Of a stretch of DNA of 64,000 bases, positions 55,601 to 62,700 are shown piece by piece. The stretch comes from Deltaproteobacteria bacterium (GTDB taxonomy: Bacteria > Myxococcota_A > Polyangia > Polyangiales > Houyiibacteriaceae). A model generated the notes under the pieces. That model had not been told where the DNA came from and ran no database searches. It saw only the letters and a program-made list of their open reading frames with translations. Position numbers and translations under genes: made by a program. The stretch lies in assembly GCA_017644045.1 (NCBI GenBank), contig JAEPMI010000008.1:1-64000 (forward strand), given 5' to 3'. The stretch's first letter is position 1, and each line of letters starts with the position of its first letter.

Positions 55601-58600
55601 CGAAGACCGCCGCCGCGCCGACGGCGGCCGCCCCGACTCCTCCGAAGGCTCCCGCGATGACCAAGCCCACCGCTCCTTCCGCTCCGATCCCCGCGCCCGT
55701 GGCGCAGCCCGCGGCTCCGGTCGCTCCTCCGATGGTCGCCCAGCCGATGGTCGCCCAGCCGATGGTCGCGATGCCTGCGCCCACCGGTGAGTGGGCGAGC
55801 GCCTACCTCGCGATTCAGTCGCAGGCGATTCAGGCGCACACCGCGTACACGCAGGCGATGGCGCAGGCGCACGGCGCCTTCATCCAGGCGCAGCAGCACG
55901 CGATGCAGGTGCTCCCCGCGATGGCCGGCGCGCAGCCGGTGGCGCAGCCGCAGTACGTGGCGCCGCAGCCGCAGTACGTGGCGCCGCAGCCGCAGTACGT
56001 GGCGCCGGCTCCGACCGCGACTCCGACTCCGACTCCGACCGCCGACGTCCGACCGCCGACTCCGACCACCGAGAGCCGACCGCCGACTCCGACCTCCGAC
56101 GTCCGACCGGCGACTCCGACCGCCGACGTCCGACCGGCGACTCCGACCGCCGACGTCCGACCGCCGACTCCGACTTCGACCGCCGCCCCCGCCGTCGACC
56201 TGCAGAAGCTGATGCTCCAGATCGTCGCGGAGAAGACCGGCTACCCCACCGAGATGCTCGAGCTGGGCATGGACCTCGAGGGCGACCTCGGCGTCGACTC
56301 GATCAAGCGCGTCGAGATCCTCGCTGCGATGCGTGAGCAGGCGCCGAACCTGCCGGAGGTGGATCCGGCGGAGCTCGGGAAGCTGCGCACGCTGCAGGAG
56401 ATCGTGGACAAGATGTCCGCTGCCGGCGCGGGTGCTGCTTTGAAGGGTGAGGGTCAGGGCGAGGGTGAGGGTGAGGGAACGACGCCTTCGGCGTCGCCCG
56501 CCGTCGACCTTCAGCGCTTGATGCTCGAGGTCGTGGCGGAGAAGACCGGGTACCCGGTGGACATGCTCGAGCTGGGCATGGACCTCGAGGGCGACCTCGG
56601 CGTCGATAGCATCAAGCGGGTCGAGATCCTCGCGGCGATGCGCGAGCAGGCGCCGAACCTTCCGGAGGTGGATCCGGCGGAGCTCGGGAAGCTGCGGACG
56701 CTGCAGGAGATCGTCGACAAGATGTCCGCTGCCGGCGCCGGTGCTCCCGTCGCCAGCGCGCCGGCCGCTCCGGCCGCCCGCGCCACCTCCGGTGTCGATC
56801 TGCAGAAGCTCATGCTCGAGGTCGTCGCGGAGAAGACCGGCTACCCGACGGACATGCTCGAGCTGAGCATGGACCTCGAGGGGGACCTCGGCGTCGACTC
56901 CATCAAGCGCGTCGAGATCCTCGCGGCGATGAGGGAGCAGGCGCCGGACCTGCCGGAGGTGGATCCGGCGGAGCTCGGGAAGCTGCGCACGCTGCAGGAG
57001 ATCGTCGACAAGATGTCGGCGGCCGGTGCGGGCGCTGCTTCGAAGGGTGAGGGTCAGGGCGAGGGTGAGGGTGAGGGAACGACGCCTTCGGCGTCGGCCG
57101 CCGTCGACCTTCAGCGCTTGATGCTCGAGGTCGTGGCGGAGAAGACCGGGTACCCGGTGGACATGCTCGAGCTCGACATGGACCTCGAGGGCGACCTCGG
57201 TGTCGACTCGATCAAGCGCGTCGAGATCCTGGCGGCGATGCGGGAGCAGGCGCCGGACCTGCCGGAGGTGGATCCGGCGGAGCTCGGGAAGCTGCGTACG
57301 CTCCAGGAGATCGTCGATAAGATGTCGTCGGCTGGGGCTGGTGCTGCTTCGAAGGGCGAGGGTCAGGGTGAGGGTGAGGTTGCGTCGCCTGCGGCGCCGC
57401 TGACCGATCTTCGCTGGGTGCTCGACCTCGAGGTGGCGCCGGCCAATGGGTTCGCGCTCGACCATCTCTTCGAGGCGACCTCCATCGCCATCGTCGACGG
57501 CGGCTCCGGGGTCGCGGAGGCGCTCGCGGAGCGGCTCCGTGCGCACGGCGTCGACGCTGCGGCGGGCGATCCGACCAGCGCGTCGGACGGCGTCATCTTC
57601 CTCGGCGGCCTCCGTGAGGTCGCGAGCCACGACGACGCGCTCGCCGTGCAGCGTGAAGCCTTCGTGGCCGCCAAGGCGGTCGCCGCGAAGCTGACCGAAG
57701 CGCCTGGCGTGTTCGTCACCGTGCAGGACACCGGCGGCGACTTCGCAATGAGCGGCGCCGGCACCCGCGCGTGGCTCGGCGGCCTGCCCGGCCTCGTGAA
57801 GAGCGCCGCGCAGGAGTGGGCCAACGTCGGCTTCCGCGCGATCGACATCGAGCGCGCCGGTCGCGACGGCGGCTCCATCGCCGATACGCTCGCGGCCGAG
57901 CTCCTTCGCGGCGGCGCGCCCCGACTCGAAGGCGCCTCCGGTGGCGGCATCGAGGTCGCGCTCCGCGCCGATGGCACTCGATTCACGCTCGTGAGCCGAC
58001 CGGCCGAGAGCAGCGGCGACTCGCTCCGCGTCGACGCCGAGTCGGTCATTCTCGCCTCGGGCGGCGCCCGCGGTGTGACAGCGACCACGCTCATCGCGCT
58101 CGCCGAAGCATCCAAGGCGCGCTTCGTCCTCCTCGGGCGCACCCCGCTGTCCGACGAGCCCGCGAGCTGCGCCAACGCCGCGGACGACGCGGCCATCAAG
58201 AAGGCGCTGCTCATGGCAGCGAAGGCGAGCGGCCAGCCCATCTCCCCGAAGGAGCTCGGCGCGCAGGCCAAGGGCATTCTCGCGAGCCGCGAGGTCCGCG
58301 AGACGCTCGCCGCCATCGAGGCGGCGGGTGGCCAGGCCAAGTACGTCAGCGCGAGCGTGACCGACCGCGCTGCGATGGACGCGGCGCTCGCCGACGTGCG
58401 CAGCGAGTGGGGCCCGATCACCGGCATCGTCCACGGCGCAGGGCTCCTCGCGGACAAGTTCATCGCGGACAAGACCCTCGAGGACTTCGACCGCGTGCTC
58501 GACGTGAAGGCCGGTGGCCTCGCGGCGCTCCTCGAGGCGACCGCGAACGACCCGCTGAAGGTGCTCGTCGCCTTCTCGTCGGTCGCCGGACGCTGCGGCA

Positions 58601-59691
58601 ACCGCGGCCAGTGCGACTACGCGATGGCCAACGAGACCCTCAACAAGGTGGTTCGTGCGGAGGCCGCCCGTCGCGGGGATCTCTTCGCGCGCAGCCTCGG
58701 CTGGGGTCCGTGGGAAGGCGGCATGGTCACGCCCGCGCTCAAGGCCCACTTCGAGGCGATGGGCGTACCGCTCATTCCGCTCGCGACCGGCGCCAAGCTG
58801 CTCACGGGCGAGCTCGCCGACACCAGCGACTCGGTCGAGCTCGTGCTCGGCGGCGAGCCGAAGCCCGAGGCGCTCTCGAGTGGCGGCGACAGCGTGCGCC
58901 GCGGTGGCAGCTTCGACGTGATCATCGACCGCGCCGGCTTCCCGGCCATCGACGACCACCGCGTGAAGGGGCAGCCCGTGCTGCCGGTCGCGCTCGTGCT
59001 CGAGCTCTTCGCCCGCGCAGTGGAGGCGACCCGGCCGGACCTGATCTTCACCGAGTGCGAGGACCTCAAGGTGCTGCGCGGCGTTGCCCTCGACGACTAC
59101 GAGGGCGCCGGCGACCGACTCACCGTGTCGACGAAGCAGATCTCGAACGGCGACGGAGTCGTCTTCCAGCTCGAGCTCCTCGACGCCGAGGGCAAGCGTC
59201 GCTACGCGGCCCGCGGCATCGCGAAGCCGAACCCGGCGACCGCCCCGAGCGTGCCCGCGCCTCCCGGTGGACTCTCCGCCTTCGAGGGCGAGGTCTACGA
59301 CGGAGTCGCGCTCTTCCACGGCGACGCCTTCAAGGTGATCGTCGGCGCGCCGAGCATCGGGGAGGGCGGCCTCGACGCCACCCTCGAGGGCGCCGGTGCG
59401 CGCGGCTGGCCCGCGGGCAACTGGGAGACCGACCCGGCGCTCGTCGACGGCGGCCTGCAGCTCGCGCTGCTCTGGACCTGCCGCGAGGGCGGGGCGGCCC
59501 TGCCGACCTCGCTCGCGCGCTTCCGCCGCTTCTCCCCCGGCCTCGCGAAGGGCTCCGTCCGAGCCATTCTCGCCGGCCGCGAGTCCAAGGGCGACCGCAG
59601 CGTCTCCGACCTCGTCTTCGTCGACGAGAGCGGCACCACCGTCGCGGCGCTCGAAGGCGTGGAGATGCACGTCCTCCCCGGCTCCCGCTAG
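52672..59691 (+). CDS. pfaA: PUFA synthase subunit PfaA: KS-AT-4xACP-KR-DH
   Basis: This 2339-residue iterative megasynthase subunit builds the acyl chain. The ketosynthase (about 12-470) has C215 (DAACASS), H350 (EAHGTGT) and H391 (GHTKAAAG). The acyltransferase (about 575-890) has S678 in GHSFGE. An Ala/Pro-rich region and an Ala/Gln/His-rich helix follow, then four acyl carrier proteins with phosphopantetheine serines S1210, S1313, S1410 and S1513 in GVDSIKR. The ketoreductase has the NADPH loop GGARG at 1797-1801. The C-terminal dehydratase-like domain has H2096 in DDHRVKGQPVLP. A ppt-type transferase (PfaE) is not in the window. pfaC starts 108 nt downstream past a hairpin. Confidence 0.95.
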   Translation: MTKNDSKPSTDARPPIAVVGLSTLFPGSVDSTGFWRDILEGNDQMSDVPASHWLIEDYYDADPKAPDKTYAKRGAFVPKVDFDPMAWGVPPSTIPATDTCQLLALIVAQRVLEDAARGQFDYADRDRMSVILGVTSAQELLGAMVSRLQRPVWTKALREMGLGEDEVQEACERIEEHYTPWQEATFPGVLGNVVAGRIANRLNLGGTNCVTDAACASSFSALSMAVSELYLGTSDVVICGGADTMNDIFMYLCFSKTPALSKSGDCRPFSDQADGTMLGEGFGMVALKRLDQAEKDGDRIYGVIRGVGSSSDGGGTAVYAPVPKGQAKAIRRAYQLAGYGPDTVELVEAHGTGTIAGDAAEFGGLRMVFDESGREDRQWCALGSVKSMIGHTKAAAGAAGLIKGILALQHKVLPPTIKIDQPNPKLELTESPFHLSTRARPWVRPEDHPRRAGVSSFGFGGSNFHIAVEEYVGEGTKAFRRRVSPTELFVLGAATPEALAKAATQLKADVAIEDGMFAFLARHTQETFDPKAECRLSVVAKDADELAKKLDKAAALVAKGEPAATPDGIAFGKGAFEGDLAFVYPGQGSQYVDMGADVAMTWEEALRAWDRAASLDVTRALHSVVFPMPVFDDASKKAQEKTLTATEWAQPALGVTSQSYGALMARLGLKPAAVTGHSFGEVMALHAAGALSDADAIRVARARGERMAAAASGTPGAMTAVSADAETLKAKLAEWAIEGVVFANHNHPTQVVLSGPTAGIDQVEAKLKDAKLRFTRLPVATAFHSSVVSDSVAPFAGFLEGVELKAPSVPVYGNTEAAPYPSDPAAMRALLANQLANPVRFVESIEAMYAAGVRTFVEVGAGSVLTGLVGRILKGRPHLAVSLDRKGKHGLTSLNTALGQLAAAGAPLQLGALWEAFEPVEDPRTTKKPKLSVAIGGANHGKPYPPLEGAVALPKPNPPRAAQVAAKPAPAATPAAPKTAAAPTAAAPTPPKAPAMTKPTAPSAPIPAPVAQPAAPVAPPMVAQPMVAQPMVAMPAPTGEWASAYLAIQSQAIQAHTAYTQAMAQAHGAFIQAQQHAMQVLPAMAGAQPVAQPQYVAPQPQYVAPQPQYVAPAPTATPTPTPTADVRPPTPTTESRPPTPTSDVRPATPTADVRPATPTADVRPPTPTSTAAPAVDLQKLMLQIVAEKTGYPTEMLELGMDLEGDLGVDSIKRVEILAAMREQAPNLPEVDPAELGKLRTLQEIVDKMSAAGAGAALKGEGQGEGEGEGTTPSASPAVDLQRLMLEVVAEKTGYPVDMLELGMDLEGDLGVDSIKRVEILAAMREQAPNLPEVDPAELGKLRTLQEIVDKMSAAGAGAPVASAPAAPAARATSGVDLQKLMLEVVAEKTGYPTDMLELSMDLEGDLGVDSIKRVEILAAMREQAPDLPEVDPAELGKLRTLQEIVDKMSAAGAGAASKGEGQGEGEGEGTTPSASAAVDLQRLMLEVVAEKTGYPVDMLELDMDLEGDLGVDSIKRVEILAAMREQAPDLPEVDPAELGKLRTLQEIVDKMSSAGAGAASKGEGQGEGEVASPAAPLTDLRWVLDLEVAPANGFALDHLFEATSIAIVDGGSGVAEALAERLRAHGVDAAAGDPTSASDGVIFLGGLREVASHDDALAVQREAFVAAKAVAAKLTEAPGVFVTVQDTGGDFAMSGAGTRAWLGGLPGLVKSAAQEWANVGFRAIDIERAGRDGGSIADTLAAELLRGGAPRLEGASGGGIEVALRADGTRFTLVSRPAESSGDSLRVDAESVILASGGARGVTATTLIALAEASKARFVLLGRTPLSDEPASCANAADDAAIKKALLMAAKASGQPISPKELGAQAKGILASREVRETLAAIEAAGGQAKYVSASVTDRAAMDAALADVRSEWGPITGIVHGAGLLADKFIADKTLEDFDRVLDVKAGGLAALLEATANDPLKVLVAFSSVAGRCGNRGQCDYAMANETLNKVVRAEAARRGDLFARSLGWGPWEGGMVTPALKAHFEAMGVPLIPLATGAKLLTGELADTSDSVELVLGGEPKPEALSSGGDSVRRGGSFDVIIDRAGFPAIDDHRVKGQPVLPVALVLELFARAVEATRPDLIFTECEDLKVLRGVALDDYEGAGDRLTVSTKQISNGDGVVFQLELLDAEGKRRYAARGIAKPNPATAPSVPAPPGGLSAFEGEVYDGVALFHGDAFKVIVGAPSIGEGGLDATLEGAGARGWPAGNWETDPALVDGGLQLALLWTCREGGAALPTSLARFRRFSPGLAKGSVRAILAGRESKGDRSVSDLVFVDESGTTVAALEGVEMHVLPGSR
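55789..55920 (+). other. Ala/Gln/His-rich helix of PfaA shared with PfaC
   Basis: This segment codes for residues 1040-1083 of PfaA, an amphipathic helix with AMAQAHGAFIQAQQHAM. A matching stretch (LAQAHQSFIAQQSALHTQM) occurs in PfaC at about residue 860, encoded near 62377. In both proteins it precedes a low-complexity linker and the following domains. Confidence 0.55.
56041..56175 (+). repeat. Five 27-bp repeats coding for nonapeptides before ACP1 of PfaA
   Basis: Five tandem units encode ADVRPPTPT, TESRPPTPT, SDVRPATPT, ADVRPATPT and ADVRPPTPT (residues 1124-1168), a rigid Pro-rich linker. Three related units (ADLRAPTPK) occur in pfaC at 62590-62670. Confidence 0.85.
56445..56477 (+). repeat. 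G-quadruplex-forming linker between ACP1 and ACP2
   Basis: Six GGG runs spaced by exactly 3 nt lie on the coding strand (56445, 56451, 56457, 56463, 56469, 56475). They encode the GEGQGEGEGEG linker. Four runs with 3-nt loops already satisfy the usual G-quadruplex pattern, on DNA and on mRNA. Confidence 0.75.
57045..57077 (+). repeat. G-quadruplex-forming linker between ACP3 and ACP4
   Basis: It is identical in sequence to the linker at 56445-56477, with six GGG runs at 3-nt spacing on the coding strand. Confidence 0.75.
57354..57379 (+). repeat. G-rich linker after ACP4, shorter G-quadruplex motif
   Basis: Four GGG runs at 57354, 57360, 57366 and 57372 with 3-nt spacers encode KGEGQGEGEV before the ketoreductase. 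This is the third member of the linker family in pfaA. Confidence 0.6.
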
Positions 59692-59723
59692 GGCGCGGAC
59701 TCCCACGAGCAGATAGCAATCGT

Positions 59724-59779
59724 ACTCGTGCACGTCCTCGTGCACGTGCACGTGCACGAGGACGAGGACGTGCACGAGT
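59724..59779. repeat. Long hairpin built from hexamers between pfaA and pfaC
   Basis: The arm ACTCGTGCACGTCCTCGTGC... (59724-59748) pairs with the complementary right arm (59749-59779), which carries one extra CCTCGT-equivalent hexamer. The sequence is almost wholly composed of the hexamers CGTGCA and CGAGGA. It begins 33 nt after the pfaA stop and ends 20 nt before pfaC, so it could act as an attenuator, an mRNA-stability element or a dispersed genomic repeat. Confidence 0.7.
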
Positions 59780-59799
59780 GAATCCAACCTCGGTCACGA

Positions 59800-62700
59800 A
59801 TGAGCTTCCAACCCATCGCCATCACCGGTCGCGCCTGCCTCCTGCCGGGCGCCCACGACCCCGCCGCGCTCTTCCGCGTGGCGGCCGAGTCGCGCTGCGT
59901 GATCGCCGACGCCCCCGCCGGTCGCTGGCGCGTCCCCGACGCCCACGTCTTCACCACCGACGCCAATCACGCGACCGACCACACCTGGACGCGCAAGGGC
60001 GGCTACGTCGAAGGCTTCCGCCCCGCCGATCCCGCGCTCGCGCATCTCGACCCGCTGACCCAGTGGATCGTCGACACCGCCCGTCGCGCCCTCGCCGACG
60101 CCCAGGTCGGCGGCGCCGACGTTCGCACCGGCGCCATCGTCGGCAACCTCTCGCTCCCCTCGAGCGGCTCCGCCCGCTACGCCGAACAAGTCTGGCTGGG
60201 TGACGCCGCCGCCACGGCGGGTGTCCCCGCGACCGATCCCCGCGACGCCTTCAACAGCGGTCTGCCGGTCCATCTGCTCGCGCAGCACCTCGGCCTCAGC
60301 GAAGCCAGCTACGCCCTCGACGCCGCGTGCGCCTCGTCGCTCTACGCCATCGAGCTCGCCTGCCGCGACCTGCAGGAAGGGCGCGCCGACCGGATGCTCG
60401 CCGGCGCCGTGAACCGCGCCGACGACCTCTTTCTCCACGTCGGCTTCTGCGCGCTGGGCGCCATGAGCAAGACCGGCCAGAGCCGCCCCTTCCACGCGGG
60501 CGCCGACGGGCTCATCCCCGGCGACGGCTGCGGCTTCGTCGTCCTCGAGCGCCTCGAAGACGCGCTCCGCAGCGGCCGACCGATCCACGGCGTGATCCGC
60601 GGGGTCGGCCTCGCGAACGACGGCCGCGCCAAGAACCTCCTCGCGCCGAGCGCGCGCGGTCAGGCGCTGTCCATGCAGCGCGCGCTGGACCAGGCCGGCG
60701 TCGACCGTGACGCCGTTCCCTACATCGAGTGCCACGCGACCGGCACGCCCGTCGGCGACGGCGTCGAGCTCGAGTCGATGGCCCAGGTCTACGGCGACGC
60801 GCCCCGCGCCATCGGCTCGCTCAAGGGCAACCTCGGCCACCTGATCACGGCCGCCGGCGTCGCCGGACTCATCAAGGTCCTCGAGTCGTTCCGCGCGCGT
60901 CAGCTCTTGCCGACGCCGCATCTCTCGAGCGACACGCGCAACCCGGCGCTCGACGCCTCGCCCTTCCGCACCCTCGACCAGGCCGAGCCGTGGAGCGGTC
61001 CGCTGCGCGCCGGCCTGAGCGCGTTCGGCTTCGGTGGCAACGACGCGCACCTCATTGTCGAGGCGGCCGACGAGACGCCGCCGACCATCGCGACCAGCGT
61101 CCCCGCCACCCTCGAGGAAAGCATCGTGGTCGTCGGCCTCGGCGCGCGCTTCGGCGCCGGCCAGAGTACCGCCGACTTCGAGCGCGCCGCCCTCGGTGCC
61201 GACGCGGGTCGCGCCGATACGGTGCGCATCCCCCTGGGTCAGCTGCGTTTCCCGCCGAACGACCTGAAGAAGGCCAACGCGCAGCAGACGATGATGCTCG
61301 CCGCCGCCCTCGAGGCGTGCGGCGACCACGAGCTCCCCGCGGAGCGCACCGGGGTCTACGTCGGCTACCAGTGCGACCCGGCCATCGCCCGTTGGGGCGC
61401 CCGCTGGCGCGCCCGCGACTTCGCCGAGCGAACCGGGGAGGGCGCCGACTGGAGCGCCACCGCCGCCGATGTCTTCGCGCCGCCGCTCGAGGCGCCGCAC
61501 GTCGTCGGCTCGCTCCCGAACATCCCCGCGAACCGACTCAGCTCGCAGCTCGACCTGCAGGGCCCGAGCTTCACCACCAGCGCCGAGGAGCTCAGCGGCC
61601 TGCGCTCCCTCGAGCTGGCCATCGCCGCGCTTCGCCGCGGTGACGTCGACGCCGCGCTCGTCGGCGCCGTCGATCGCACCAGCGGCGTCCACGCTGCGGC
61701 GCTCGCAGCGCTCGGTCACGCCGGCTCCACCACCGACGGCGCCTTCGCTCTGGTTCTGCGCCGCCGCTCCGACGCCGAAGCCGCGGGCCTGCCGATCCTC
61801 GCCGCGCTCGACCTCGGCACCACCGCCGACCCGCTGGCACCGACCCTGCCGCGCGCCCACGCCGCCGCGGGTCTCGCCGAGCTCTGCCGGGCCATCGTCC
61901 TCGTCGCCCGCGGCCTCCGCCCCGACGGAGCCGCCTGGACCGACCCGAAGCGCGCCCTCTCGATCACCACCACCGCCCTCGGTGGCCAGCAGTCCTCACT
62001 CACCGTGCGCGCCGCCGGCGCGCCCCTTGGCCCCTTCGCCGAAGCCACCCACGACCGCGCCCTCGAGCTCCCCGCTCACTTGCCGCCGGTGTCGCTCCCG
62101 CCCTTGCGGAGCACCACCCCCGAGTCCGCCATGCAGAAGATGCCTCCGCCCCCGCCGCTGCCCCCCACCTCCGACGACGGCCCCGCCGCCCCGCCCATCT
62201 CCGGCGCCCAGATGCGCGCCGCCTTCGGCCTCCCCCCCGAAGCCCCGGCCGCGCCGCAGCCCCAACCGGTCGCAGCCCAACCTCAGCGAGCGACGCAGGC
62301 CCCCATCCCGCACCAGCCCGCCGCCCCGCCCCAACCCGGCACTCTCCTCGGCGCCTTCGCCGCCCACCAAGTCCAGCTGGCCCAGGCCCACCAGTCCTTC
62401 ATCGCCCAGCAGTCCGCCCTGCACACCCAGATGATGCAGGCCCTCTCCCAGAACCCGGGGACACTCCCCCCCCTCGCAACCCCCGCAAATCACGGCGCTT
62501 CCGAGAGCAAAATGAAAACACTCTCGCGAGCGGCTTTTCCTACCGCGCCGGCAGCAAGTCCGACGCCGACGCCGACCGCGCCCGCGCCCGCCGACCTCCG
62601 AGCGCCGACACCGAAGGCCGACCTCCGAGCACCGACTCCGAAGGCCGACCCCCGACCGCCGACTCCGAAGCCGACCGCGACTCCGAAGCCGACCCCGACC

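Larger units (their letters stand above)
56193..57392 (+). repeat. 600-bp duplication of an ACP doublet within pfaA
   Basis: The four ACPs fall into two copies of an ACP pair. Starting points GTCGACCTGCAG (56193) and GTCGATCTGCAG (56793) are exactly 600 bp apart, and the phosphopantetheine serines are spaced 103, 97 and 103 residues, so ACP1-ACP3 and ACP2-ACP4 are each 200 residues apart. ACP1 and ACP3 begin VDLQKLML while ACP2 and ACP4 begin VDLQRLMLEV after the same GEGEGEG linker. Confidence 0.85.

Noticed and set aside
52528-59787. Open frame of over 2400 codons antisense to pfaA, and other very long antisense frames (for example 5226-8615 minus and 4163-7771 plus)
   Set aside because: Long antisense frames are expected from third-position GC bias. 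Their products are Arg/Ala/Asp/His-rich low-complexity chains without any domain, while the sense frames encode complete known enzymes.
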